Assembly: GCA_913055565.1 (NCBI GenBank)
Contig: CAJXKP010000005.1
Coordinates: 1-64,000, forward strand
Direction: 5' to 3'
Length of the DNA stretch: 64,000 nucleotides
DNA from: an uncultured Ectothiorhodospiraceae bacterium
GTDB lineage: Bacteria; Pseudomonadota; Gammaproteobacteria; Nitrococcales; Nitrococcaceae
Positions within the stretch are counted from its first letter, which is position 1, and every line of letters begins with the position of its first letter. The notes below the pieces were generated by a model. It was given only the letters and a program-made list of their open reading frames with translations. It did no database searches and was not told the DNA's origin. Below, one piece after another: positions 29,456 through 39,432 of the stretch. A program made the position numbers and the translations under genes.

Positions 29456-31179
29456 CAGCCCCGACCCCCATCAGCCATGACGAGCTCGCCTTGGCCCGCG
29501 CTGCCATGGGGCGCCACGTTATAAAGCCGAAGCGCACCGCGCATGACCCGCCGGAACACGGGGGCGGCCACCTCACCGCCGTAATAGGCCTCATCGTTGG
29601 GATCGTTAACCACAACCACGGCCACGAAACGCGGCTCGGCAGCGGGTGCCATACCGGCGAACAGCGCCGTATAGCGCTCCTTGCTGTAGTCTTCGGCATC
29701 GAGCTGCTTAACGGTACCGGTCTTGCCGGCAACCTCGTAGCCCGGAATAGCGGCTCGCGACCCCGTGCCTTCGGCGGATACCACCTCAGCGAGCATACTG
29801 CGTACGGTTCGGGCGGTATCGGCGTTGAGCACGCGCTCCGCGCTGGGCCTATCCGCCTTGGCGTTGCGCAAGAACGTCACCGTCGGGGCCATGCCTTCAT
29901 TGGCGATCGCCGCGTAGGAGCGGGCGAGCTGTAGCGCCGTCACCGACACCCCGTAGCCGAACGCCAGGGTCGCCCGCTCGATCGGCCGCTTACTGGGCCG
30001 GCCCGCGAGACGGCCACTGGCCTCGCCCGGGAAGCTGCTGGCGGTGCGTTGACCGAGCCCGAGACGGCCCAGCACGCGCCAGAGCGCGCCTCGATCGAGG
30101 GACAGCGCTAGCTTGGCGGCCCCTACATTGCTGGACTTAACAAGGATATGGCGCAAATCCAGCGTGCCGTAGTTGCGGACATCGCTGATGCGCTTGCCTT
30201 GAACACGCAGGCTACCCGGCGCGGTATCGATGGTATGTCTGCGCTCGTAGCCGCCCTCCTCTAACGCCGCAGCGACGGTGAACGGCTTGAGCGTCGACCC
30301 CGGCTCGAAGACATCGGTAACAGCGCGGTTGCGGTAACGAGAGGCCTCCAGATCAGCCCGCCGATTGGGGTTGAACGACGGCTGATTAACCATAGCAAGC
30401 ACCTCGCCCGAGCGTGCATCGAGTACGATCAGCGACCCGCTGGCAGCCTCACGTCGAGTCACCGCGCGCTTGAGCTCGCGGTAAGCGAGGTACTGCAGCT
30501 CACGGTCGATGCTCAGCGCTAGATCACGGCCCGGCTCGGCCGCGTCGAGCAGCTCAACTTCCTCGATGCGGCGCCCGAGCTGATCCTGGATGACGCGCTT
30601 ACGCCCGGAGGCTCCACTGAGCCAATCGTTGTACGCGCGCTCGATGCCTTCCTGGCCGTGGTCGTCGATATTGGTAAACCCGAGGACGTGCCCGGTGATC
30701 TCGCCCGCGGGGTAGAAGCGATGATGCTCGCGCTCCAAGGCCAGACCCGGGATGTCCAGGGCCTCAACCTGGCTCGTGCGCTCGGGCATCATATGGCGCT
30801 CCAGGTAGACGAATTCCTTATCGCGCCGCTGGCTCAGGCGCTGGCGCAGCGCCGAGGCGCTGCTATCCAACACCTGGGCGAGCTCCGGCAGACGATCCGC
30901 ATGGGCCAACAAGCGTTTCGGATTGGCCCAGACGGACTGCACGGGCGAACTCAGCGCCAGAGGCTCACCCGAACGATCAGTAATCGTGCCGCGGTGCGCC
31001 GGAATCTCGGTAACGCGGAGATGGCGTGCGTCCGCTTGATCCACCAGGAAGGCGTGATCCAACAGCTGTAGCTGCGCGGCGCGCCCGGCTAGCGCCAGGG
31101 CCATCGCGGCCATACCGATGAGCACCGCGTAGTATCGCCAACGCGGCGGCATCGCCGTGCCTTCACGGCTAGCGGCCAT
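29455..31179 (-). CDS. ftsI: Septal peptidoglycan transpeptidase FtsI (PBP3)
   Basis: Class B penicillin-binding protein that crosslinks septal peptidoglycan with FtsW. The 574 residues have one N-terminal membrane anchor (YYAVLIGMAAMALALAGRAA), a pedestal domain with HRGTITDRSGEPLALSSPVQ, and the transpeptidase: active-site serine 295 in FEPGSTLKPF, VKSSNVG, and K486 in AGKTGTVKQL. The ATG at 31179 lies after GGGAGG and overlaps ftsL by 11 bases; longer upstream readings run through ftsL. Length is close to E. coli FtsI (588). Confidence 0.97.
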   Translation of the reverse strand: MAASREGTAMPPRWRYYAVLIGMAAMALALAGRAAQLQLLDHAFLVDQADARHLRVTEIPAHRGTITDRSGEPLALSSPVQSVWANPKRLLAHADRLPELAQVLDSSASALRQRLSQRRDKEFVYLERHMMPERTSQVEALDIPGLALEREHHRFYPAGEITGHVLGFTNIDDHGQEGIERAYNDWLSGASGRKRVIQDQLGRRIEEVELLDAAEPGRDLALSIDRELQYLAYRELKRAVTRREAASGSLIVLDARSGEVLAMVNQPSFNPNRRADLEASRYRNRAVTDVFEPGSTLKPFTVAAALEEGGYERRHTIDTAPGSLRVQGKRISDVRNYGTLDLRHILVKSSNVGAAKLALSLDRGALWRVLGRLGLGQRTASSFPGEASGRLAGRPSKRPIERATLAFGYGVSVTALQLARSYAAIANEGMAPTVTFLRNAKADRPSAERVLNADTARTVRSMLAEVVSAEGTGSRAAIPGYEVAGKTGTVKQLDAEDYSKERYTALFAGMAPAAEPRFVAVVVVNDPNDEAYYGGEVAAPVFRRVMRGALRLYNVAPHGSAGQGELVMADGGRG

Positions 31180-31474
31180 CACCGCCTCCCGGCCTCGGCA
31201 CGGCCTCCGGCTCAATGAAGACCACAGCCTCGCGCTGAGGCATGATGAGGCCCAGCTCCTCCCGCGCGAGACGCTCGATCCGGGCATGCGTGGCCCACGC
31301 CCCCTGCTCCAGTCGTAGACGCCCCCACTGGATGTTTAACTCATCCTCCTCGCGTCGCAATTCCTGGCGCTCGACGAAGAGCTGGCGGCTGCGATGCTGG
31401 GTATAGACCACCGCCACGGCGGAGACGAACAACGCCAAGGCGATGCCTGTCGCTATGAGCCCCTGGAGACTCAC
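31169..31474 (-). CDS. ftsL: Cell division protein FtsL
   Basis: Small bitopic membrane protein that forms the FtsQLB complex. The 101 residues have one membrane helix near the N-terminus (IATGIALALFVSAVAVVYTQ), then a predicted coiled coil (RSRQLFVERQELRREEDELN) and the conserved ERLAREELGLIMPQREAVVF ending. Sequence conservation in this family is low, but position between rsmH and ftsI, size and layout leave little doubt. Overlaps rsmH by four bases. Confidence 0.93.
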   Translation of the reverse strand: MSLQGLIATGIALALFVSAVAVVYTQHRSRQLFVERQELRREEDELNIQWGRLRLEQGAWATHARIERLAREELGLIMPQREAVVFIEPEAVPRPGGGDGR

Positions 31475-32406
31475 GACAAACGCTCCGCGACGCGCATGAC
31501 GGCACTGCGGGCGCGCGGATTGGCCGCCACCTCGTTGTCATCCGCCCGTATAGGCTTGCCTACGACGCGCAGGCTCGGGCGCTTCTCCGGCGGCGGTTCG
31601 GGGGCACCGGGAGGTAGGTCGCCGATACGGCTATGGTCTCGCATGAATCGCTTGACCCGACGATCTTCGAGCGAGTGGAAGCTGATAACGACCAATCGCC
31701 CGCCCGGGGCCAGCACGCCGCAGACCCCGGCAAGCAACCTATCCAGCGCTGCCAGCTCGCCATTGATATGGATCCGGATCGCTTGGAATACGCGCGTCGC
31801 CGGATGCCGAGGCCCTTGCTCGGCGGGCATAGCCTCGCGCACAAGGGCCGCGAACTCGCCGGTACGGCGGGGCAGTTCGCCGGCGTCGCGCGCGGCGATG
31901 ATGGCGTTGGTCACGCGTCGGGCATGGCGCTCCTCGCCGTAGGTATGCAGGACGCGGCGGATCTCACCCGCCGGGGCGCGACACAGCCAAGCGTAGGCGC
32001 TCTCGCCCTGGCCCGGATCCATGCGCATGTCCAGCGGCCCGTCGCGCCGAATACTAAAGCCGCGCTCGGCATCGTCGAGCTGTGGCGAGGAAACGCCAAG
32101 GTCCAGCAGGAGGCCATCGACGCGACCGGACAAGCCCGCGCCCTGAACACGCGCCGGCAACTCCTCGAACCCCGCCTGGCTAACCGCGCAGCGCGGATCG
32201 TGGCGGAAGCGCTCGTGGCCATCGGCGACGGCGTCGGGATCGCGGTCAGTAGCCCATAGCCGTCCTTGGGGACCCAGGCGCGATGCAATGGCATCGGCGT
32301 GACCGCCCCGCCCGTAGGTGCCGTCCATGTAGAGACCGTCCGTTTTCACCTTAAGCGCCTCCATTGCCGGTCCGATCAGGACCCCATCGTGGCTGTCAGT
32401 ACCCAT
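31471..32406 (-). CDS. rsmH: 16S rRNA m4C1402 N4-methyltransferase
   Basis: SAM-dependent methylation of N4 of C1402 in the 16S rRNA P-site; works with RsmI, also encoded in this window. The 311 residues contain YMDGTYGRGGHADAI (motif I; most homologues have TFGRGGHS), LLLDLGVSSPQLDDAERGFS, PLDMRMDPGQGESAYAWL, and VVISFHSLEDRRVKRFMRD. Starts eight bases after mraZ. Formerly called mraW. Length equals E. coli (313) within two residues. Confidence 0.96.
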   Translation of the reverse strand: MGTDSHDGVLIGPAMEALKVKTDGLYMDGTYGRGGHADAIASRLGPQGRLWATDRDPDAVADGHERFRHDPRCAVSQAGFEELPARVQGAGLSGRVDGLLLDLGVSSPQLDDAERGFSIRRDGPLDMRMDPGQGESAYAWLCRAPAGEIRRVLHTYGEERHARRVTNAIIAARDAGELPRRTGEFAALVREAMPAEQGPRHPATRVFQAIRIHINGELAALDRLLAGVCGVLAPGGRLVVISFHSLEDRRVKRFMRDHSRIGDLPPGAPEPPPEKRPSLRVVGKPIRADDNEVAANPRARSAVMRVAERLS

Positions 32407-32414
32407 ACAGCCGC

Positions 32415-32867
32415 TTACAGCGAGAGTGATTCGAGATCATCCGGCATCTCGTCATCCTGGGCCGCCTCGGCGAGCCACTCATCACGCCGCGCCATCCATG
32501 TCTGCTCATCCCAGAGCTCGAACTTGTGGCCCTGCCCGATAAGCACGGTTCGCTTCTCAAGGCCGGCGAACTCACGCAGCGGCTGCGGCAGCAGGATCCG
32601 ACCATTGCCGTCGAGCTCCGCCTCCGTGGCGTGCCCGATAAGCAGGCGCTGCAGCCGCCGTGCCGTACGATTCAGGCTCGGTAACCGAATGAGCTTTTGC
32701 TCAATCGTCTCCCACTCGGGGAGGGGGTAGACGAGCAGGCAGTGATCGGGATCCACGGTGACTACCAACTGGCCGTCACAAAGGGACTGCAGACGATCCC
32801 GATAGCGGCTCGGGAAGGCCATCCGCCCCTTTTGGTCCAGATTGATATGCGTGACACCCCGAAACAC
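32415..32867 (-). CDS. mraZ: Transcriptional regulator MraZ
   Basis: AbrB-fold DNA-binding protein that forms oligomeric rings and represses its own dcw promoter. The 150 residues contain two SpoVT/AbrB-like repeats: FRGVTHINLDQKGRMAFPSR and ATEAELDGNGRILLPQPLRE, each with the DxxGR core. Start is a GTG at 32867 preceded by GAGGG. Immediately upstream lie a 10-bp-periodic TGGGN array and a sigma-70 promoter, described separately. First gene of the 17-gene dcw run. Confidence 0.96.
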   Translation of the reverse strand: MFRGVTHINLDQKGRMAFPSRYRDRLQSLCDGQLVVTVDPDHCLLVYPLPEWETIEQKLIRLPSLNRTARRLQRLLIGHATEAELDGNGRILLPQPLREFAGLEKRTVLIGQGHKFELWDEQTWMARRDEWLAEAAQDDEMPDDLESLSL

Positions 32868-32881
32868 TCAGCTACCCTCAC

Positions 32882-32916
32882 TACCCTAAAATCCCATTTT
32901 ATACCACTCTCCCCCA
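32882..32916 (-). promoter_or_regulatory. MraZ-box array upstream of mraZ
   Basis: On the minus strand, pentamers recur at exactly 10-bp spacing: TGGGG (32912-32916), TGGTA (32902-32906), TGGGA (32892-32896) and GGGTA (32882-32886). MraZ of E. coli and Mycoplasma is known to bind direct TGGGN repeats separated by five bases. The array lies just downstream of the predicted transcription start, a position suited to autorepression. Confidence 0.75.
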
Positions 32917-32926
32917 CATGCGAGGC

Positions 32927-32955
32927 ACTATAGGCCCGGTCTCCCACCGCGTCAA
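32927..32955 (-). promoter_or_regulatory. Sigma-70 promoter of the dcw cluster (Pmra)
   Basis: Minus strand: -35 TTGACG at 32950-32955, 17-base spacer, -10 TATAGT at 32927-32932. This is the best consensus match I found in the window. The predicted start would be near 32920, placing the MraZ boxes in the first bases of the leader. Confidence 0.8.
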
Positions 32956-33038
32956 CCAAACCATCACGCGTTCTTCCTTTTTTGACAGAGAGTTACGTAA
33001 TGCCTCGCAAGGAGTAGGCAAGGTGCAACCGCGGTCCT

Positions 33039-33069
33039 AAAAAAGCGCCCCTATCAGGCGAGTAGGGAC
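33039..33069 (-). terminator. Rho-independent terminator, downstream of rnpB
   Basis: Minus strand: seven-pair stem GTCCCTA/TAGGGGC (33063-33069 with 33047-33053, one G-U pair), nine-base loop, then a run of six T (33039-33044) two bases after the stem. It lies about 170 bases beyond the mature 3' end of rnpB and upstream of Pmra, so it should end the rsmI/rnpB transcripts before they enter the dcw cluster. Confidence 0.7.
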
Positions 33070-33237
33070 ACCAATCGATAAAGCGCATTACAAAAATCCG
33101 CTAGATCGCTGACAACGAGAGTGTTGGCAAGAGCTGCGAGCCCGATGGTAGCGCCGCGCCCGTGCGGCGCCGCAGCAATAGGATCGCTGGGGAGTGGGAT
33201 CGCAAAAGCGATCCGGGGGTACTACAGGATGGGGAGG
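33070..33237. other. Spacer 3' of rnpB with two hairpins
   Basis: No gene seen. Two perfect dyads are present: GCGCCGC/GCGGCGC at 33151-33170 with a six-base loop, and GGATCGC/GCGATCC at 33197-33214 with an AAAA loop. Neither has a T-tract. If the rnpB precursor extends to the terminator at 33039, these would fold in the trailer that is removed during 3' maturation. Confidence 0.4.
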
Positions 33238-33590
33238 GAAGCCGGCCTATAAGCCGGGTTCTGTCGAAGGCAACCATTCCTCTGGGGACCGCGTCACCGC
33301 GGTCCTCTAGCGACCTACCCGGGAGCCGTGCGGGCCACACGTGCGCCCCCCTATTTGGTCTTGCTCCGGGCGGGGTTTACCGTGCCGCGAGGTGTTACCA
33401 CCCGCGCGGTGCGCTCTTACCACACCTTTTCACCCTTACCTGTGACCCAACAGGGCCCATCGGCGGTATCTTTTCTGCGGCACTTTCCGTCGGCTTGCGC
33501 CGCCCAGGTGTTACCTGGCGCCCTGCCCTATGGAGCCCGGACTTTCCTCCACACCGACCAACGGTGCAGCGGCTGCCCGGCCGACTTCCC
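33238..33590 (-). ncRNA. rnpB: RNase P RNA (M1-type, class A)
   Basis: Catalytic RNA that removes 5' leaders of pre-tRNAs. The minus strand carries all the landmark blocks in order: 5' GAAGTCGGCCGGGCAGCCGC; GAGGAAAGTCCGGGCTCC; CATAGGGCAGG; CAGGTAACACCTGGG; ACAGGTAAGGGTGAAA; GGTAAGAGCGCACCGCG; GGTAAACCCCGCCCGGAGCA; AGACCAAATAGGGG; CCCGGGTAGGTCGC; and 3' GACAGAACCCGGCTTATAGG. The terminal P1 helix pairs GAAGTCGGCC with GGCCGGCTTC. Length about 353 nt fits type A. End positions are estimated from P1 and are accurate to a few bases. Confidence 0.97.
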
Positions 33591-33598
33591 ATTGCGGA

Positions 33599-33607
33599 AT
33601 GCTATCA
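33599..33607 (-). promoter_or_regulatory. Candidate extended -10 promoter for rnpB
   Basis: Minus strand: TG at position -15 followed by TAGCAT (33599-33604), eight bases before the GGGAAG at the RNA 5' end. No good -35 is present at 17 bases. It sits between the rsmI stop (33618-33620) and rnpB. Extended -10 elements can work without a -35. Confidence 0.4.
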
Positions 33608-33617
33608 CGATAACGGT

Positions 33618-34472
33618 TTATTCGCCGTCGTCCCGAGACGCCAGCGCCCGGGCATAGAGGGCGTTACGCGACGCCCCAGTGATGCGAGACGCCAACTGCG
33701 CGGCCTGCTTAGTAGGCAACTCGTCGGCGAGGATACTGAGCACACGTTCGGTCTCGCCGTCCACGGGATCGGCAGACGGCTCCTCCGCGCCAGCAACCAC
33801 CATCACGAATTCACCGCGGCGTCGATTGGTGTCATCAGCGAGCCAAACGCTGAGGGCCTGCAGGCTATCCAGCCGAACCGTCTCGTGCGCCTTGGTCAGT
33901 TCCCGACAGACAGCGGCCTCGCGGCTGGCCCCGAACGCCGACGCCATGGCCTCGATGCTGGCGCGGATACGATGGCTCGATTCCAGCAACACCAGCGTCC
34001 GGCGCTCGTGCGCGAGCGCGGCCAGACGCTGCCAGCGTGCCGCCGGCTTCGCTGGCAGGAACCCCTCGTAGACGAAGCGGTCCGTGGGCAGACCAGCGAC
34101 GGACAGAGCCGCCGTGATGCTGCTCGGTCCGGGCACTGCCTCGACGCCGATGCCCTGCGAGCGAAGCCCCCTGACCAGGCGGTAGCCCGGATCGCTGATC
34201 AACGGCGTGCCCGCATCGCACGCCAGGGCCACTGACTCACCTTTACTCAACTGCGCAAGCAGGCCGGCCAGACGCCCGTCCTCGTTGTGCTCATGGAGGC
34301 TTATCAGGCGAGGCCGGATGCCCCAGCGCGCAAGGAGCCGTCCGGTATGCCGCGTGTCCTCCGCGGCGACGGTGTCCACCCGCCCCAAGACCTCCCGCGC
34401 TCGATCGCTGAGGTCGCCCTGATTACCGATCGGCGTTGCCACCACGTACAAACGCCCGGCCTGATTTGACAC
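33618..34472 (-). CDS. rsmI: 16S rRNA 2'-O-ribose C1402 methyltransferase
   Basis: Tetrapyrrole-methylase-fold enzyme that methylates the ribose of C1402, the base also modified by RsmH. The 284 residues contain LYVVATPIGNQGDLSDRARE (most homologues read GNLGD), VAAEDTRHTGRLL, SLHEHNE, VALACDAGTPLISDPGYRLV, GPSSITAALSVAGLPTDRFV and FLPAKPAARWQRL. I prefer the GTG at 34472, seven bases after AGAGGGG and aligned with family starts; an ATG at 34499 would add nine residues. Located just upstream of rnpB and divergent from lpoA. Confidence 0.95.
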   Translation of the reverse strand: MSNQAGRLYVVATPIGNQGDLSDRAREVLGRVDTVAAEDTRHTGRLLARWGIRPRLISLHEHNEDGRLAGLLAQLSKGESVALACDAGTPLISDPGYRLVRGLRSQGIGVEAVPGPSSITAALSVAGLPTDRFVYEGFLPAKPAARWQRLAALAHERRTLVLLESSHRIRASIEAMASAFGASREAAVCRELTKAHETVRLDSLQALSVWLADDTNRRRGEFVMVVAGAEEPSADPVDGETERVLSILADELPTKQAAQLASRITGASRNALYARALASRDDGE

Positions 34473-34605
34473 GGTAAAACCCCTCTGTTGATACTCCATC
34501 GCAACCTGCTGAGCACTAGGGTTGGCTCGCCCATCGCGGCCAACGCTCACACCCTCAGGCGACGGTTCACGATACTGCCGAAAGCGCCGAGTGGCGTCGG
34601 CCCCT

Positions 34606-36581
34606 ATGACGGTTCGCGAAACGCTTATGCATAATGCCCGCACTATCCCACGCCTGTGGCTTGGCGCAACCGCTGCCATCGTCCTCGCGATCGCCGGTTG
34701 CGCGCCGCTCCAGCCAACCGACGAGGCCAAACAGGAGCCAAGCCGCGACCCGCGCGCCGAGCAGGCGCGCGACGCCGCTGACGCCGGGCGCCTCGGCGAA
34801 GCCATCAAGCTCTTCGAGGCCGCAGCCCGGGATGCCGATGGTACCGAGGCTGAGCGCTATTGGCTCCGAGCCGGTCTCCTGCACATGCGTCAGGGTAACC
34901 GCCTACGCGCTCGTCAGGCCCTGGTGCGCACCGACGCCGATCCCGCGGCCGACGATGTGAGCCCGTTGCGCCGCCTGCTGAGCACCGAGCTACGCCTAAC
35001 CGACGACGCCAGCGAGGCGTTGAGCGCCCTGGATGGCGGGCCACCGGAGGCACTACCCGAGGACCTCCATGAGTACTGGCTCGCAGCCCAGGCCGAGGCG
35101 CTGCGGGCGACCGAGCAACCGCTGGAAGCGGCGCGGGTCCGCGAACGACGCCAGCGCCTGCTAACGGCCGGGGCCCTGGCGAGCGCGAACCGAGAGACCC
35201 TGTGGCAGGATCTACTGGCCATCCCCTTGCCGCGGCTCCGCAGCCAGGTGCCGGCGCAGCCCGATATCTTCGGCGGCTGGCTGGAGCTCGCCTACGCCGT
35301 GCGCACCCACCGATTGCGGCCGGCCGGCATTCGCGAGGCCGTCGATGCCTGGTATGACCGCTACCCGGAGCACCCGGCCCGCGTCAGCGCCTTCGCCGAG
35401 GTCGTCACCGAGCGTGCCATCGAGCGCGTCAGGCCACCGCAGCGCGTTGCCGTCCTGCTGCCGCTGTCGGGGCGCTACAGCACGTTCGGCGAGGCGGTAC
35501 AGAACGGCCTCGTCACCGCCTACTACGCCGCCCGCGGCGAGGCCGCTCCCGAGCTGCGCGTCTACGACGTGGGCACAGACGGACGCGATCCCGCGGCCGC
35601 CTATCAGGAGGCCGTCGATCGCGGGGTTGATCTGGTCATCGGCCCACTGACGAAGCCCAATATCGACGCCATAGCGAGCCGCGACGACCACCGCGTCCCC
35701 ATGTTGGCACTCAATCGGATCGAAGGCAGCGGCGATACCGCAACCGATGGCATCTTCCAATTCGGCCTAGCGCCCGAGGATGACGCGCGCGAGGCGGCGC
35801 GTTTGATGCAGGGCAAGGGATGGCAGAACGTCGTCGCGCTCGCCCCGGACACCGACTGGGGCGAGCGCGTCCTGGACGCCTTTCGAGCCGCCTTTGAGAC
35901 GGCTAAAGGGCAAGTACTCGAGACGGCGCGCTACCGCGATGATGCTCAAGACTTCAGCGGGCCCATTCGGGCCATTCTTAATCTGGATGCCAGCCGAGCC
36001 CGCTACCAACGCCTCCAGCGCGTCCTGCGTCGCCGCCTGAGCTTTGATCCGCGACGGCGCCAGGACGTCGATGGCATCTTCCTAGCCGCCTTCCCCCGTC
36101 AGGCGCGCCTAATCAAGCCGCAGATCCGATTCCATCGCGGCATCGGACTGCCTACCGTTGCCACCTCCCATGCCTATGGCGGCTACCCGTCGCCCGAGGA
36201 CAACAAGGATCTCAACGACCTCATCGTGGTGGATACGCCTTGGACACTGCGGGCCCCATTGGCATCGAAGCTCGCTAGCGAACAGGCGGCCGCCACCAAC
36301 GCCTGGCCCAGTCAGGCGCGTAACCATCCCAGGCTCCTCGCCCTCGGCGCGGACGCGTTTCGGCTCGCCGGCCCCGTGGATGTCCTGGCGCACGAGCCAA
36401 CACTCGACATGCCCGGCTTAACGGGACGGCTTCAGGTCACTCAGGAGCGTATCGTACACCGACGACTCCCGGCGGGCCGATTCCAAGGCGGCCTACTCAC
36501 GCCGCTGGTACCTACCTCCGACGAAGGCGCCGGCGAGACGTCTGGCAAGCAACAGCGCCAGCCCGCACCGAGGCCGACGCC

Positions 36582-36585
<4 letters not shown>
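34606..36585 (+). CDS. lpoA: Penicillin-binding protein activator lipoprotein LpoA
   Basis: Outer-membrane lipoprotein that activates the peptidoglycan synthase PBP1A. The product (659 residues from this start) has a lipoprotein signal ending in a lipobox (AIVLAIAGC), an N-terminal helical TPR-like domain rich in alanine and arginine (about 40-280), and a C-terminal periplasmic-binding-like domain starting around VAVLLPLSGRYSTFGEAVQN and containing VDLVIGPLTKPNIDAIAS. The start is uncertain: an ATG at 34627 gives a more compact signal peptide; neither has a clear ribosome site. Overlaps yraN by four bases, as in the yraM-yraN-diaA order of E. coli. Confidence 0.93.
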
Positions 36586-37573
<988 letters not shown>

Positions 37574-37587
37574 CACCGACCTTGACG

Positions 37588-37989
37588 CTATTTAACGACT
37601 CGCAGCTGCGGGCGCTTGGTCTCGCCCTCATCCGGCGGCTCGTTATCACCCCTGGTGCCGTCCGGCGGTGGATCGGTCCCGTCGGTATCGGTAAACAGCA
37701 TGCCCTGGCCATTCTCGCGCGCATAGATGGCCAGCAACGACACCATCGGCAGCCACACATCCAAGGCGGCGCCCCCAAAGCGGGCATTGAATCCCACCCC
37801 GTCATTGCCCAGATGGAGATCACGCACCGCCCGCGGGGCGACATTCAGCACCAGTTTCCCGTCCTCGGCGTAATCCGCCGGCGCTACCACCCCGTCAACG
37901 CCGCAATCCACCAGGAGGTAGGGCGTCAAGCCATTATCGACGATCCACTCGTAGAGGGCACGCACCAGATAGGGGCGGCTGGAAGTCAT
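37588..37989 (-). CDS. sspB: ClpXP adaptor SspB
   Basis: Binds ssrA-tagged peptides and delivers them to ClpXP for degradation. The 133 residues comprise the dimeric substrate-binding domain (PYLVRALYEWIVDNGLTPYL, then LNVAPRAVRDLHLGNDGVGF and WLPMVSLLAIYARENGQGM), an acidic flexible linker, and a C-terminal QLRVVK, which matches the ClpX-binding tail LRVVK of E. coli SspB. The ATG at 37989 is preferred; longer readings run into sspA. Directly follows sspA. Confidence 0.95.
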   Translation of the reverse strand: MTSSRPYLVRALYEWIVDNGLTPYLLVDCGVDGVVAPADYAEDGKLVLNVAPRAVRDLHLGNDGVGFNARFGGAALDVWLPMVSLLAIYARENGQGMLFTDTDGTDPPPDGTRGDNEPPDEGETKRPQLRVVK

Positions 37990-38008
37990 GGATTCTGTCA
38001 CATCAACC

Positions 38009-38602
38009 TCATACTGCTCGCATGGCCCGTTCAACATCGGACAGGCTGTTCTGGAACTCAATACGCTCGAACAGGCGCTGGGCATAGGCATGCACCTGCT
38101 TGGCCGTATCCGGCAGCTCGACGCCGTAGTGCGGCACCCGCCACAGCAACGGACCAAGAAGGCAATCCATCATGCCGACCTCCTCGCTGAAGAAGAACGC
38201 GTGGGCGCCGAAGACCTCATCACTGGCCGCCAGGCTCTGCCCCAACCGGCGACGGGCCTCATCCGCCTCCTCGCCGGCGCTCGCCTCCACCTGCACTAGT
38301 AGCTGGTACCAGTCGCGCTCGATGCGCGACAGCACCAGTCGCGCCTTGGCCCGGGCAATAGGATCCACGGGCATCAGGGGCGGATGGGGAAATCGCTCAT
38401 CGAGATAGTCCGCGATGACGCGGCTATCGTAGAGGATGAGGCCGCGGTCGATCAGCGTCGGCGCCTCGGCATACGGATTGAGATCCGCCAGGTCGCGCAT
38501 CGCCTCCGCGGCATCGATAATCTCGGCCGCCACCCCTTTTTCCGCCAATACCAGGCGGACCCGATGGCTGTAGACACCGTCCGGTCTCGAATATAGTTGC
38601 AT
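38009..38602 (-). CDS. sspA: Stringent starvation protein A
   Basis: GST-fold protein that binds RNA polymerase and alters transcription under starvation and stress. The 197 residues have a thioredoxin-like N-terminal domain (YSHRVRLVLAEKGVAAEIID, then APTLIDRGLILYDSRVIADY) and an all-helical C-terminal domain. The catalytic residue of true glutathione transferases is not evident, as expected for SspA. It begins a few residues later than E. coli SspA. Upstream of sspB with a 19-base gap and downstream of petC. Confidence 0.94.
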   Translation of the reverse strand: MQLYSRPDGVYSHRVRLVLAEKGVAAEIIDAAEAMRDLADLNPYAEAPTLIDRGLILYDSRVIADYLDERFPHPPLMPVDPIARAKARLVLSRIERDWYQLLVQVEASAGEEADEARRRLGQSLAASDEVFGAHAFFFSEEVGMMDCLLGPLLWRVPHYGVELPDTAKQVHAYAQRLFERIEFQNSLSDVERAMRAV

Positions 38603-38691
38603 TAGCGCCTGGCTGTTAATCCGCTACCGAGCTGTTGCGTTCGCGCCCATCCGGCCGGCCAACGGCCAGGCCCCACGCTGGCCCAATCGGC

Positions 38692-39432
38692 TCAATGGAC
38701 ATCTTTCCAGTACTCGCGCTTGAGCAGGTACGCGACGCCGAGGAACACCAGCAGGAACAGGATTACCCAAACGCCCATCCGTTCGCGTGCGGGCCGTATC
38801 GGCTCGGAGGCATAGGTGAGGAAGTTCGTGATATCGCGCGTCATGCGATGATACTCGCTCGACGACAGGGTCCCGGCGCCCTCGGGCACCTTGAGCTTTG
38901 TCGCCTCCTGGTCCGATTCCGACCCGCCCTCACCATCCTTGTGGACCAGCTCCGGAATACCTTGTTGACGCCACAACACGTGCGGCATCGATGTGCCCTT
39001 GAGCAACAGGTTGTTTACACCCGTCGGCTGATCGGGGTCCCGGTAGTAGCTGTTGAGGTAGGTATAGATCCAATTCGACCCCTTGGCGCGAGCGGTTAGC
39101 GAGAGATCCGGCGGCGCTTTACCAAACCAGTCCTGGGCATCGCCGTCACGCATGACATTCGTCATGGTGCTCTGGATCTTGCTGCCGTCCCAGATCAAAT
39201 ACTGCTCGACAACGTCCTCTGGGATATTGAGATCCTGAGCCACGCGGTTGTAGCGCAGATACTTCAGCGAGTGGCAACCCATGCAGTAATTGGCGAACAG
39301 CTTGGCACCGCGCTGCAGCGACTGGCGGTCATGCACATCGACATTGGCATCCATGAGTTCGCCCCCACCGCCGGCCGCGTTCGCCGCGACGGGGGCCACC
39401 ATCAGGGCCATGGCTAGGACGAGGACACGCAT
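38692..39432 (-). CDS. petC: Cytochrome c1 of the bc1 complex
   Basis: Membrane-anchored c-type haem subunit of ubiquinol:cytochrome c oxidoreductase. The 246 residues have a cleavable signal (RVLVLAMALMVAPVAANA), the haem-binding CMGCH at residues 50-54 followed by SLKYLRYNR, a methionine ligand region near the typical LLKGTSMPHV, and a C-terminal anchor (MGVWVILFLLVFLGVAYLL). The ATG at 39432 overlaps the petB stop (TGATG); the preceding GTG is a weaker choice. Confidence 0.96.
   Translation of the reverse strand: MRVLVLAMALMVAPVAANAAGGGGELMDANVDVHDRQSLQRGAKLFANYCMGCHSLKYLRYNRVAQDLNIPEDVVEQYLIWDGSKIQSTMTNVMRDGDAQDWFGKAPPDLSLTARAKGSNWIYTYLNSYYRDPDQPTGVNNLLLKGTSMPHVLWRQQGIPELVHKDGEGGSESDQEATKLKVPEGAGTLSSSEYHRMTRDITNFLTYASEPIRPARERMGVWVILFLLVFLGVAYLLKREYWKDVH

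Noticed and set aside
33197-33214. Hairpin near rnpB as a terminator
   Set aside because: No T-tract follows on either strand; the better terminator is at 33039-33069.
33162-34235. 357-codon + strand frame
   Set aside because: Crosses rnpB and lies antisense to rsmI; no family resemblance.
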